Numbered from the stretch's first letter, positions 8,141-16,919 are shown. The stretch is 64,000 bases of DNA from Candidatus Babelota bacterium (GCA_023379005.1 JAMCTG010000005.1:186001-250000), one strand, 5' to 3'. Numbers and translations: made by a program. Notes: generated by a model from the sequence alone, not told the origin.

Positions 8141-9916
8141 ATGAATCAAATCTTAAAATTTTTATCTCTTTATTTTTTTTCTTTTTCAATTTTTGCAGAA
8201 CACATAAATCATGAATGCGGTATAGCACTGGTAAGACTGCTTAAACCACTTAATCATTATGTCGAAAAATATGATGATCCCGAGTGGGGTTTGAAAAAAG
8301 TTTGCATGTTAATGGAAAAGCAACGCAACAGAGGTCAAGATGGGGTTGGTCTTGCATTTCTTAAATTAGACATGCCTGCCGGAACATTATTTTTTAAAAG
8401 AATAAGATCAGCAAAAGAAAATGCTTTGGAAGATCTATTTAATAAACTAGTAAAAAAATCTACAAATCAAAATTGTTTTTCAACAGAAGAAATAAAAATT
8501 AAAAATTTATTTGCTGCTGAAATATATCTTGGTCATTTGCGCTATGGAACATTTGCCGGAAATGGTATTGGATATTGCCAACCATTTGTAAGAAAACATA
8601 ATGAAGCAGAAAAGAATTTTGCACTTGCAGGAAATTTTAATTTAACAAATATCGAAGAACTTAAAACAAAATTTAATTTAAAAAATGAAAATACTGCAGA
8701 TACACAGATTATTATTGATTTAATTTGCAATGCAATAGATGAAAATGAAAATCTTGAATTGTCACAAATTTTAAAAAATATAGTAATCAATTTTGATGGT
8801 GGTTTTGTTTTTTCGGGAATTTTAGGCAACGGTGATATTTTTATTTTAAGAGACCCTTATGGAATAAGACCTGCTTTTTTTTATAAAGATGAAGAAGTGT
8901 TTGCAGCAAGTTCGGAAAAGTCTGCTTTAATGTCTACATTCAATGCAGATCAAAATGACATCTTTGCATTAAAACCCGGACATATCATTATTGTCAAAAA
9001 AAATGGGCAAATCGAAGAACACAACTTTGTTAACAATCAATTTCCTGTCAGACAATGTACATTTGAACGAATATATTTTAGTAGAGCATCAGATCCGCAA
9101 ATTTATCATCAACGAAAAATGTTGGGTAAGAATTTAGCCAGTCGGGTTATAGAAGCAATAAATTCTGACATTCAAAACACAGTTTTTACATATGTTCCAA
9201 ACACAAGCGAAATTGCATTTTTAGGGTTAGTTGAAGAAATTAGAAAATTGACTAACCAAAACGTAAGAACAGAAAAAATTATAACTAAAGATCAACTATT
9301 AAGAACATTTATAACAAGAGATGAGTCTCGAATAAAATTAGTAAATCATATTTATGATTTTACAAAAGATTTAATAAAACCAACTGATGCTCTTGTAGTT
9401 GTTGATGATTCTATAGTGCGTGGCACCACGTTGCGAGAATCAATAATTAAAGAACTAATTAATTTGAATCCCAAAAAAATTATCATTGTAAGTTCAGCGC
9501 CAATGATTATGTATCCCGATTGTTATGGAATAGATATGAGCCAAATTGGAAAATTGATTGCATTTAATGCAGCAATTGCATTATTAAAAGAAAATAATAA
9601 AGAAGAATTGATCGACAAAATTGCTCAAAATTGTAATGAAGATTGCAAAATAAATAATATTGAACAAATTTATAAATTATTCAGCCAGCAAGACTTAGAA
9701 AATAAAATTTCTCAGATGTTGACGCCAAAAAATATAAATTGGGCCGGCACAGTTCAAGTAATATTCCAAACAATTGAAGGCTTGCACAATGCAATGCCTG
9801 AGTATAAAGGAGATTGGTATTTTACTGGCCAATACCCAACAAATGGCGGCTATAAAGTTGTGAATAAAAGCTTTCTAAATTGGTATAACGGCGCAAGTAA
9901 TTTACGAGCTTACTAA
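8141..9916 (+). CDS. PurF-type amidophosphoribosyltransferase with signal peptide
   Basis: PurF enzymes transfer glutamine amide nitrogen to PRPP, the first step of purine synthesis. The class II glutaminase domain is clear: INHECGIAL with the nucleophile Cys26, KQRNRGQDGVGLA and AGNFNLTN. The phosphoribosyltransferase domain has the PRPP loop VVVDDSIVRGTT (D422-D423). PurF normally exposes this Cys after removal of a short propeptide. Here the propeptide-like EHINHE is preceded by a typical signal peptide (about 1-19, hydrophobic core then SIFA). The ATG at 8141 is the natural start; the frame is open upstream to a TTG at 8078, but that leader is unconvincing. No other purine genes are nearby. 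The opening (ECG..(L/M).RLLKPL) recalls the long PurF group of Bacteroidota, from memory. The last 95 bases overlap the convergent ankyrin gene. Confidence 0.85.
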   Translation: MNQILKFLSLYFFSFSIFAEHINHECGIALVRLLKPLNHYVEKYDDPEWGLKKVCMLMEKQRNRGQDGVGLAFLKLDMPAGTLFFKRIRSAKENALEDLFNKLVKKSTNQNCFSTEEIKIKNLFAAEIYLGHLRYGTFAGNGIGYCQPFVRKHNEAEKNFALAGNFNLTNIEELKTKFNLKNENTADTQIIIDLICNAIDENENLELSQILKNIVINFDGGFVFSGILGNGDIFILRDPYGIRPAFFYKDEEVFAASSEKSALMSTFNADQNDIFALKPGHIIIVKKNGQIEEHNFVNNQFPVRQCTFERIYFSRASDPQIYHQRKMLGKNLASRVIEAINSDIQNTVFTYVPNTSEIAFLGLVEEIRKLTNQNVRTEKIITKDQLLRTFITRDESRIKLVNHIYDFTKDLIKPTDALVVVDDSIVRGTTLRESIIKELINLNPKKIIIVSSAPMIMYPDCYGIDMSQIGKLIAFNAAIALLKENNKEELIDKIAQNCNEDCKINNIEQIYKLFSQQDLENKISQMLTPKNINWAGTVQVIFQTIEGLHNAMPEYKGDWYFTGQYPTNGGYKVVNKSFLNWYNGASNLRAY

Positions 9917-10703
9917 ACAGACTTTGAGACATTGCAAATTCAATCAAAAACTTTAAAACTTCAGGACGATTTACTGCATAATGAATTGGAGTAAGTCCTT
10001 TTTTATTTTTAATCCAAACATTTGCTCCATAACCCAATAAATATTTAATTGCTTCGAAGTTTTGTAACTGTACTGCCACATGCAAAACTGTTTCTCCAAG
10101 TTCATTTTGAACATTTGGATTGACAAAGTCCTGCATTAAAAAAAACCGCAATTTTAATAAATTATTTTCTTGAACTGCTTCAAATAGTTTTAGGTTATTT
10201 TTTTCTTTATTCTCAAAATCTTTTAAAATTCTTATTTTATTTATAATTCTTAAAGAATTTTTTTGCTTATTATTAAAATTTTTCTCTAAAATTTGAATTG
10301 CTTTTCCATACTTCCATTGCTTAGCAGAGTCTATAGGACTTCTTCCATGACAATCCTTTACATTTACTCCGGCCCCATATTTTAAAAGAAGGTGTATGAT
10401 ATTGTCATTATCATGTACAAAATAAATAGGAGTTCGTTCAGTAATCTCTCGTATATTAGGATCTGCTCCGAATAGTAAGAGCAATTCTACAATATCCTCA
10501 TAATCGTGACGACAAGCATCAATTAATAATGATCCAAAACCATCTAATTCATAATATTTACCATTCAAATCTTGATTATTTCTTATCAAATACATAACAT
10601 AATCCAATAATTTTATATGATGGTTTTTTCTAAATTCTTCATACCAACATTGACTTTTGAAAGTCAAAATCAAGAAAATAGTTAATAAGATTTTTATTTT
10701 CAT
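9822..10703 (-). CDS. Exported ankyrin-repeat protein, array member 5 (distal)
   Basis: The protein has 293 residues with a signal peptide (about 1-19) and two ankyrin blocks: LLLLFGADPNIRE through KDCHGRSPIDSAKQWK, and ENNLLKLRFFLMQ through NKKGLTPIHYAVN. The second block carries the signature shared by the array, FEA(I/V)(E/Q)ENNLLKLRFF...NELGETVLHVAV...YLLGYGAN. It is the last of five head-to-tail paralogues; its ATG overlaps the stop of the previous gene (ATGA), implying translational coupling. The C-terminal tail is encoded on the opposite strand of the purF-like gene for 95 bases. Predicted role: exported protein-interaction effector. Confidence 0.85.
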   Translation of the reverse strand: MKIKILLTIFLILTFKSQCWYEEFRKNHHIKLLDYVMYLIRNNQDLNGKYYELDGFGSLLIDACRHDYEDIVELLLLFGADPNIREITERTPIYFVHDNDNIIHLLLKYGAGVNVKDCHGRSPIDSAKQWKYGKAIQILEKNFNNKQKNSLRIINKIRILKDFENKEKNNLKLFEAVQENNLLKLRFFLMQDFVNPNVQNELGETVLHVAVQLQNFEAIKYLLGYGANVWIKNKKGLTPIHYAVNRPEVLKFLIEFAMSQSLFSKLVNYLRRYTNLESFYSQLYSRHLLGIGQ

Positions 10704-11458
10704 CTTTTAGATTTTTGTACAATTTTTACAATATCCCCATTGCCGCAATGTTTTGCAAAATCAACTAAATTTTTTTGAGTCAGTGGATCCACAAAATCTG
10801 TTTTGGCCCCATATATTACAAGAAGTTCAACAATTTTTGTGTGTCCTAATAAAACTGCGGTGTATATAACCGGTTTGTTTAATATTTGATCAATTACATT
10901 TGGATTTTGTCCTTTACCCAAAAGAAATTCTACTAGACCGACATTATTTTTATCTACCGCATCGATAAATAAAGTTTCTTTTTCAATGCGCTTAAGTTGT
11001 AAAAGATTTTCAAAAAATTCTCTAATTTTTTTATTCTTACTTAGTTTTCCAATATGTATTGGAGTTAATCCTCTATCATTTGTCACGAAGATATTTGCTT
11101 CATATTTTAAAAGTATTTTTACAGTCTCTAAATATCCATAAAATGTGGCAACGTGAAGGCAAGAATCGCCTAAAAATTTGCGATCAGGTTTTTCGCCATT
11201 TTGCAATAATAGTTCGACAATCTCTTTATAGCCATATAAACAAGCTTCGATAATTGGAGGCCGTTTACAACCTTTTGCTCGAATACTCAAATCTTTTTTA
11301 TTTTTAATTAAGTTTTTTACATGTTCTAATAATTCAGACCGAAAATCTTTATGCTGAAATTCAGTATAAGAACGATGCCAATCATGTCCCATGCTGAAAA
11401 TAGATAAAAAATTTGTGGAAACAAGTCCAAGATTTAAAAGTAATAATTTTGTTTTCAT
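10700..11458 (-). CDS. Exported ankyrin-repeat protein, array member 4
   Basis: I start this gene at the ATG at 11458, because residues from there form a signal peptide (MKTKLLLLNLGLVSTNFLS) matching its paralogues; the longer frame to 11524 would run back into the preceding gene. The 252-residue product has about four to five ankyrin repeats, for example VELLLQNGEKPDRKFLGDSC, KILLKYEANIFVTNDRG and EFLLGKGQNPN. It is the most divergent array member: the ENNLLKLRFF segment is reduced to DKNNVGLVEFLL and the NELGETPLH segment is missing. It is eight bases downstream of the preceding gene and its stop overlaps the next start. Confidence 0.83.
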   Translation of the reverse strand: MKTKLLLLNLGLVSTNFLSIFSMGHDWHRSYTEFQHKDFRSELLEHVKNLIKNKKDLSIRAKGCKRPPIIEACLYGYKEIVELLLQNGEKPDRKFLGDSCLHVATFYGYLETVKILLKYEANIFVTNDRGLTPIHIGKLSKNKKIREFFENLLQLKRIEKETLFIDAVDKNNVGLVEFLLGKGQNPNVIDQILNKPVIYTAVLLGHTKIVELLVIYGAKTDFVDPLTQKNLVDFAKHCGNGDIVKIVQKSKR

Positions 11459-11465
11459 GTTGTCC

Positions 11466-12836
11466 TTAACTATTTTGACTTGGCAACAAATAGAATCTGT
11501 TGAAAAAATTAAAAATCCCGCCACTCACCGAATTTTCTGGGCCATTTAAAATACTTATTATTTTTTGATCATTTTTTTCTTGCGCTAACTGCATTGGGCT
11601 TTTACCATCTGGATTTACATTTGCACCAGCACTTACGAGCATTTTGACAATGTTTGCATTTGCAAAAAAAACTGCAAGATACAAAGCTGAGGCTTGCGAA
11701 TCAAAACCACTTTTTACATTCGGATCTGCACCATTTTGTAATAATAGTTGCACAATATCTTCAAATCCAAAATTTATCGCCTCAATTAAAGGATGATCGG
11801 CAAAATCGCTAAGAAATACATCTGGTGTTTTGTTATGAATTAAAAATTTAGTCCATTCTAATAATAATTTGTAATGTAATTTTTTATATTTTTCAAAATC
11901 AAATAAAAGGCCACGATCACAAAAATCTTTTAAATATGCTAGATTTCGATGACCAAGACTCATAAAAAATACACGCATTGGTCTTAATGCTTCAAACAAA
12001 ATAGGTAAAGCATCTTGTCTCATTGGTGCATAATCAACCGGAGTTTGTTTATTTTTATTTTTTATTGTTATATCTGCCCCATAAGATAAAAGATACCTGA
12101 TCGCTTCAAAATTATATAACCTAATTGCGACATGCAAAGGTGTTTCGCCATCTTTATTTGTAACATTTGGCTTTATAAAATGTTTTTTTAAAAAAAATTG
12201 AAGTTTTAATAAGTCATTTTCTTCAATTGCTTCAAAAAGTCTTAAACTATTTTTGTCTTTATTTTGCCAATCATCAAAAACTTCTAAGACATCTTTATGA
12301 CCCTTAACTCGTGCAATTTCAATTGGATCCCTAACATAATGATAACGAAATGGATCATCTGCACCACGATCTAAAAGTTTTTTTACAATATTTGCGCGAT
12401 TTAAAGATGCCGCGATATATAATGCAGAAGCTTCTTTATCAAAATAACAACTGTACCTATTTGGACTATCTCCCCATTTCAAGAGCGATTCAACAATATC
12501 TTCAAAACCTAAATTTATTGCTTCAATTAATGGACAATCTGTTAATCCATTTTTTTCTAAACCACACATTTTTTCGAGCACCGGAGATCCCATCCAATGC
12601 CAAGTTATATCTAGATTAGAATGACATCTATTACAACTGCATCCATTTTCTTTAAATGTAGTTATGTACTTCAATAATTTGGCATGATTCACTTTTTTTA
12701 ATTGATCTATATCGACAAGATTAAAACCTTTTTTGCAAGCAACTTCCAATATTGCCATGGCCTCATGGCCTAAACTCATGCCGTGCAAGAGAAAATTAGA
12801 AAAAATTAAAATGAGAAATAAAAATTTTGTTTTCAT
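11466..12836 (-). CDS. Exported ankyrin-repeat protein, array member 3: internal duplication or gene fusion
   Basis: At 456 residues this is about 1.6 times the length of its siblings. Residues 1-280 repeat the standard plan: signal peptide, MSLGH at 20-24, ankyrins, then FEAIEENDLLKLQFFLKK, NKDGETPLHVAI and NKNKQTPVDYA. Around residue 292 MSLGH appears again, preceded by a short hydrophobic remnant (MRVFF). A second copy of the N-terminal ankyrin half follows (HPLIEAINFGFEDIVQLLLQNGADPN versus CPLIEAINLGFEDIVESLLKWGDSPN). This looks like fusion of two tandem genes with decay of the second signal peptide. It overlaps the upstream gene's stop by four bases. Confidence 0.87.
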   Translation of the reverse strand: MKTKFLFLILIFSNFLLHGMSLGHEAMAILEVACKKGFNLVDIDQLKKVNHAKLLKYITTFKENGCSCNRCHSNLDITWHWMGSPVLEKMCGLEKNGLTDCPLIEAINLGFEDIVESLLKWGDSPNRYSCYFDKEASALYIAASLNRANIVKKLLDRGADDPFRYHYVRDPIEIARVKGHKDVLEVFDDWQNKDKNSLRLFEAIEENDLLKLQFFLKKHFIKPNVTNKDGETPLHVAIRLYNFEAIRYLLSYGADITIKNKNKQTPVDYAPMRQDALPILFEALRPMRVFFMSLGHRNLAYLKDFCDRGLLFDFEKYKKLHYKLLLEWTKFLIHNKTPDVFLSDFADHPLIEAINFGFEDIVQLLLQNGADPNVKSGFDSQASALYLAVFFANANIVKMLVSAGANVNPDGKSPMQLAQEKNDQKIISILNGPENSVSGGIFNFFNRFYLLPSQNS

Positions 12837-13663
12837 TTTTGTGATCTTTTTTCTTCTATAAATTTTTTTGTTTCTTGTAAGTTTTCAAAACTAATTAAGA
12901 ATTTTAAGACTTCTGGTTTATCTGCTGCATAATGAATTGGTGTTTGACCTAATTTATTTTGAATCTCAATATTTGCACCATGTCCCAATAAAATTATTAT
13001 TGCATCAAAATTTTGTAATTTTATGGCAATGTGTAAAGGAATTTCACCCTTTTCATTTTGAACATTTATATTTACAAAATATTTTTTTATAAAAAATCGA
13101 AGTTTTAATAAATTATTTTCTTGGATTGCTTCAAATAATTTTGCACTGTCTTTTTCTTTATTTTTAAAATCTTCAAAAATTTTAGAAATATTTGCTTTAC
13201 ATCGAGGTATGGAAAATAAAAAATCTATAACTTTAACTTTTCTTTTATTGCGAGTTATATATTGATTCGGATCAGCGCCATATTTTAAAAGTATTTTTAC
13301 TACATTATTTTTTCCTAAGATGGCAGCATGACATAAAGGAGTTTCTTCGTGACCAAAATCTTTAAATATTATATTTGGATTAGCACCATGTGCTAAAAGC
13401 ATTTCTGTAATATCATCATATCCATCAAGAATCGAATAATATAAAGTTGCTTTTTTTTCTATCATACTATTTAAGAACATTGGTGCATTTAAGTCTTGTT
13501 TATTTTTAATAGCATTAGTGACATATGTTAATAAATTTTTGCATCTCGATTTCATGACCATATCAACCATATCACTAATATCTGCTTTAGACATGCAATT
13601 AATAGTTGAAAAATTTGAGACGAAGATCCCGATATTAAAAAGTAATAAAAATTTTGTTTTCAT
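12833..13663 (-). CDS. Exported ankyrin-repeat protein, array member 2
   Basis: The protein has 276 residues with a signal peptide MKTKFLLLFNIGIFVSNFS, nearly the same opening as its neighbours. Ankyrin repeats span residues 65-260: EMLLAHGANPNIIFKDFGHEE, KILLKYGADPNQY, then EAIQENNLLKLRFFIKKYF, NEKGEIPLHIAI, ILLGHGANIEIQNK and GQTPIHYAA. A charged tail (FIEEKRSQK) ends it. The ATG sits two bases after the preceding gene's stop within AGGAATAAATATG, where AGGA serves as ribosome-binding site, and the stop overlaps the next ATG, so the array is probably one transcript. Confidence 0.87.
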   Translation of the reverse strand: MKTKFLLLFNIGIFVSNFSTINCMSKADISDMVDMVMKSRCKNLLTYVTNAIKNKQDLNAPMFLNSMIEKKATLYYSILDGYDDITEMLLAHGANPNIIFKDFGHEETPLCHAAILGKNNVVKILLKYGADPNQYITRNKRKVKVIDFLFSIPRCKANISKIFEDFKNKEKDSAKLFEAIQENNLLKLRFFIKKYFVNINVQNEKGEIPLHIAIKLQNFDAIIILLGHGANIEIQNKLGQTPIHYAADKPEVLKFLISFENLQETKKFIEEKRSQK

Positions 13664-13665
13664 AT

Positions 13666-14484
13666 TTATTCCTGTGAATTTAATTTATTGCCAATTTCTA
13701 GAAGAAATTTTAGAGTATCTGGTTTTGATGCAGCATAATGAATTGGAGTTTGTCCATTTTTATTTGTAATCCAAATATTTGCGCCATGACCTAACAAATA
13801 TATTATGGCATCAATATTTTCTACAAGAACTGCAATATGTAACGGTGTTTCACCCAATTCATTCTGAATATTTGGATTTACAAAATCTTTTTTTAAAAAG
13901 AACCGTAATTTTAATAAATTATTTTCTTCGATTGCTTCAAATAATTTTGCGCTATCTTTTTCTTTATTATTAAATTCTTTAAAAATTTTTGTAAGAATTT
14001 TATCATTATTATCATGCGCAATATCACACAGCGTTGTATCAAATTCATCTGGTTTATAAGGATTAGCTCCATATTTTAAAAGTATTTTTACTACATTATA
14101 ATTCTTTAAACATGAGGCCTTGGTTAAAGGTATATAACCATCATAAATATATTTGAATTGTGAAGGATTTGCGCCATTCTTTAAAAGCAATTCTATAATA
14201 TCATCATATCCATGATGAATAGAACTATATAATGGACTTACAGGTACATGGCAACGTTCATTATTGATACGAAAATATTCACAATTATTTTCTAGAGATT
14301 CATTTATATCCTGTTTATTTTTAATAATAACTGGAATAGATATTAATAATTTTTCTCGACTTGATTCCTTTGACATGCGTTTAATACATTCGCGTGCAAG
14401 ATCATCAGCATATGCACAATAAGTGGATGAAAAATTTGCGCAAGAAAATCCGGTTGCAAAAATTAATAAGAATTTTGTTTTCAT
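13666..14484 (-). CDS. Exported ankyrin-repeat protein, array member 1 (proximal)
   Basis: The protein has 272 residues with signal peptide MKTKFLLIFATGFSCANFSS, then a cysteine-containing region (CAYADDLARECIKRM). Ankyrin repeats follow: ELLLKNGANPSQFKYIYDG, KILLKYGANPYKPDEFD, EAIEENNLLKLRFFLKKDF, NELGETPLHIAV, YLLGHGANIWITNK and GQTPIHYAA. It is the first gene of the five-gene minus-strand array, so the promoter should lie between it and the pilin gene (14485-14546), although I see no strong consensus there. It shares the LLKLRFFLKKDFVNPN segment most closely with members 2, 3 and 5. Confidence 0.87.
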   Translation of the reverse strand: MKTKFLLIFATGFSCANFSSTYCAYADDLARECIKRMSKESSREKLLISIPVIIKNKQDINESLENNCEYFRINNERCHVPVSPLYSSIHHGYDDIIELLLKNGANPSQFKYIYDGYIPLTKASCLKNYNVVKILLKYGANPYKPDEFDTTLCDIAHDNNDKILTKIFKEFNNKEKDSAKLFEAIEENNLLKLRFFLKKDFVNPNIQNELGETPLHIAVLVENIDAIIYLLGHGANIWITNKNGQTPIHYAASKPDTLKFLLEIGNKLNSQE

Positions 14485-14546
14485 TTTTTTGTAAATAATA
14501 ATTTAAGAAAAATACAATACCGGAAGCAATTTTAACAGAATTTTTA

Positions 14547-15008
14547 TTAATCTGCTAAATCATCTTGCAAAATTGTGATTTTATTATCTTGGTCGATTGT
14601 AATAATGTCTGTTTTTCCATCACCATCGATATCGCCTGCCGCTGCAGCAATAAATCCACTAGCATCTGCTCTTGTATTTCTAAGTTCGCCACCAGAAGCT
14701 TTTAATGAACCACTAAAATAATTTTGGCCTTCAGCACCGGCAAATCCATAAGTATAATAATTGTTGCCAGAAGGTTTCCAACCCAAACCGTTATTACCTG
14801 AAAGAACATTTGTATATTTGCCATGCTCGGCCCAGTAACTTTTTTCTGCTATAACCAAAGATCGCAAATTCATCAATGCTTCCGTTCGTTTTGATTTTGC
14901 CAAAAATTTCATAAAGTTTGGAATTGAGATCATCGATAAAAATGCCACTACAGCAATTACTATCATTAACTCAATTAATGTAAATCCTAAAATTTTTCTG
15001 TTTTTCAT
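14547..15008 (-). CDS. Type IV major pilin-like protein
   Basis: The protein has 153 residues. The prepilin leader MKNRKILG is cleaved before FTLIELMIVIAVVAFLSM, with glutamate at mature position 5, the hallmark of type IV pilins. A helical spine (KFLAKSKRTEALMNLRSL) and a globular part rich in Gly, Tyr and Ala follow. Residues 126-142 contain DIDGDGKTDIITIDQDN, a D-x-D-x-D-G type loop that may bind calcium. A strong GGGGAC site lies before the ATG. It would be processed by the peptidase at 5903-6649; no assembly ATPase or secretin is in the window. Use in pili or in DNA uptake cannot be distinguished. Confidence 0.9.
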   Translation of the reverse strand: MKNRKILGFTLIELMIVIAVVAFLSMISIPNFMKFLAKSKRTEALMNLRSLVIAEKSYWAEHGKYTNVLSGNNGLGWKPSGNNYYTYGFAGAEGQNYFSGSLKASGGELRNTRADASGFIAAAAGDIDGDGKTDIITIDQDNKITILQDDLAD

Positions 15009-15357
15009 AAAGTCCCCTTTTTCCCCTTAACCCTTGATTTTATATTAAGAATACATACACCAAATATTGGCCAGCAAGATTTAAAAAATTAAAAAAAATA
15101 TTTTACCAATTCTTACTATTAGAAAACCTTGCAATTAGTTAAAAAAGCAATTTTATACACTATTTGCACATTAAACATTTCAGGCTGCAACGATTAGTAA
15201 ATAATTTTATTTTTTGTAAATTTATATGAGAAAAACAAAGTTTTATTGTTAATTTGACATATTTAAAATTCTTAGTTAATTTGACTAATACATAATAAAT
15301 ATTCAAATAGTAACAACATATTTAATAATTAATAGCAATTTTCTTGTTGGAGAAATT
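15009..15357. promoter_or_regulatory. Intergenic region between divergent pilin and folC-like genes
   Basis: This 349-base gap must hold promoters for both divergent genes. The 11-base sequence GTTAATTTGAC occurs twice as direct repeats (15248-15258 and 15275-15285), 27 bases apart, and each copy contains a TTGAC -35-like element. No good TATAAT lies at 17 bases from either copy; CATAAT at 15291 is the nearest match. The repeats could be tandem -35 elements or an operator. Otherwise I see only A/T-rich sequence and no ORF or RNA gene. Confidence 0.35.
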
Positions 15358-16782
15358 ATGATAGATTCAACCAAACAGACTGCGACTAAAGCAGGTTTGC
15401 CGTTGGGTAAGCAAAGAAATTATAATGAGGTAGTAGATTATCTAGATTCACACTGGTCTGTCAATGCAAATAGCAAGACCCTAGAAAGAATGAAAAAACT
15501 TGATGCAGCTCTTGGTTCACTTGCATCCAAATTACCTACAATTTTTGTCTCTGGAACAAATGGCAAAAGTTTAACTGTCCATTTTACTACAAAATTATTG
15601 ATGCAAGAAGGTCTCAAAGTTGGTGCATTGTGTCATCCTCATATTTTGACATATAATGAAAGAATTTCTCTTAACAGCGAAGCAGTTTCCAACAAAATTT
15701 TTACTGAAATTGCTAATGAAGTTATAAATACATCAGAAAATCTTGGATTACAAACAAATTCAAATGAAATTTTAGCTATGATGGCTATAATGTATTTTAG
15801 CCAACAAAAAGTTGATGCAGCAGTTCTTGAAGTAAATGAAGGCGGAACATATAACCCAGTAAATATTTGTGATGCTAAAGTTGTCGCAATTACTCGCGCA
15901 ACTGAAGATGATGTCATTACACCTACAGAAAAAATGAAAGATATCATTACAGATATAGCAGGAGTTATCAAAAAAGGTACACATTTAGTTTCTGGTGATC
16001 AAGTGAAGGAACATCTTCAATTAATGAATGATCTTACAGATGCACAAGGTGGTTTGTGGGCAATGCCTATCAGAAAGTTAGCACCACTTGCATATCCGTT
16101 TGAACAACTTCATGGCAGATGCGCTGCATTAGCAGAAAGATTAGCTCAAATTTTTGTTGATAAATTTTTAAACAAAAATAGTGTCATTGTAAATAATAGC
16201 CTTCTTGCAAGACAAAAAGGACAACGTGGCCGCCCAACATTAGAAGCAAAACAAAAATTAGCAGAAAATCCTCAAAAAACATTAGAACAATTTTGGAAAC
16301 ACAATACTAATGAACTACCAGGAAGATTCCAATTATTAGACAAAGAAAAACCAAGCATTTTACTTGATACAGCAAGCAACGTTGATGCTTTCAAAAACTT
16401 ATTACTTGGAACACGTCTACTTCATTACCAAAGACCATTAAAAGGTTTAACAATTATAGTTGCCGCAGCTCAAGACAAATTAGCTTGCGAAGAATTTTAC
16501 AAATTAATTCGTTATTTCTTCAAAAAAACTTCAGGACAATTATTAGTTTGTCCTATTGAAGAACCTCTTTCAGGAAATAAAGAAGAAGTTTCATGGGATA
16601 TTGAAAAAGTAACTAATGAAATGAAAGCTCTAAAAGTAAAAGCAAAAGCTTGTAAAACTTTTGAAGAAGCATTTGATTTGGCTAAAAAGTCTGTTGATGA
16701 ACGCCAAGGATTGGTTGTTATTACAGGTTCACAATCTATTGTAAGTAAGTATTGGCAAAATAAAGGGATTAAGAAATTTTAA
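15358..16782 (+). CDS. folC: FolC-like Mur-ligase family protein (folylpolyglutamate/dihydrofolate synthase)
   Basis: FolC couples ATP hydrolysis to adding glutamate to dihydropteroate or folates in the cytosol. The ATP loop GTNGKS is at residues 66-71, and the family segments HPHILTYNERISLNSE and VLEVNEGGTYNP follow at suitable distances, with a C-terminal Mur-ligase domain starting PGRFQLL. The 474 residues are slightly above the usual 420-450. A basic insertion near residues 286-315 (ARQKGQRGRPTLEAKQK) separates the domains. The usual D-G-A-H-N motif is LDTASNVDAF, so a key His is replaced and substrate use may differ. The ATG follows TTGGAGAAATT, and a strong terminator follows the gene. 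Confidence 0.8.
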   Translation: MIDSTKQTATKAGLPLGKQRNYNEVVDYLDSHWSVNANSKTLERMKKLDAALGSLASKLPTIFVSGTNGKSLTVHFTTKLLMQEGLKVGALCHPHILTYNERISLNSEAVSNKIFTEIANEVINTSENLGLQTNSNEILAMMAIMYFSQQKVDAAVLEVNEGGTYNPVNICDAKVVAITRATEDDVITPTEKMKDIITDIAGVIKKGTHLVSGDQVKEHLQLMNDLTDAQGGLWAMPIRKLAPLAYPFEQLHGRCAALAERLAQIFVDKFLNKNSVIVNNSLLARQKGQRGRPTLEAKQKLAENPQKTLEQFWKHNTNELPGRFQLLDKEKPSILLDTASNVDAFKNLLLGTRLLHYQRPLKGLTIIVAAAQDKLACEEFYKLIRYFFKKTSGQLLVCPIEEPLSGNKEEVSWDIEKVTNEMKALKVKAKACKTFEEAFDLAKKSVDERQGLVVITGSQSIVSKYWQNKGIKKF

Positions 16783-16809
16783 TCTCTAACCAGTTCACAG
16801 AATTTAATC

Positions 16810-16842
16810 GACCGCGCCGTAAAAAAGCGTGGTCTTTTTTTT
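16810..16842 (+). terminator. Rho-independent terminator after folC-like gene
   Basis: GACCGCGC and GCGTGGTC form an eight-pair stem (one G-T) around a nine-base loop, followed directly by eight T residues. The GC-rich stem stands out in this AT-rich sequence. It should stop transcription before atpB. Confidence 0.9.
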
Positions 16843-16919
16843 ATCTTATTGCCCTTGGCATAAATTAGTTCTATAATGTAAAATATTATCAAACGAAGTT
16901 TGTAAATTTTGGGGCCAGC

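Noticed and set aside
11459-11524. Upstream extension of ankyrin array member 4
   Set aside because: It overlaps the preceding array gene and hides the MKTK signal peptide shared by its paralogues.
15040-15090. Possible sigma-54 promoter for the pilin gene
   Set aside because: GG and GC elements are not at the required ten-base spacing on the minus strand.
15254-15282. Sigma-70 promoter TTGACA with a -10 at 17 bases
   Set aside because: The -10 candidate TAATTT matches only half of the consensus; kept only as a low-confidence regulatory region.
15639-15984. Minus-strand open frames inside the FolC-like gene
   Set aside because: They are antisense shadows with no ribosome-binding site, and the plus-strand protein is clearly conserved.
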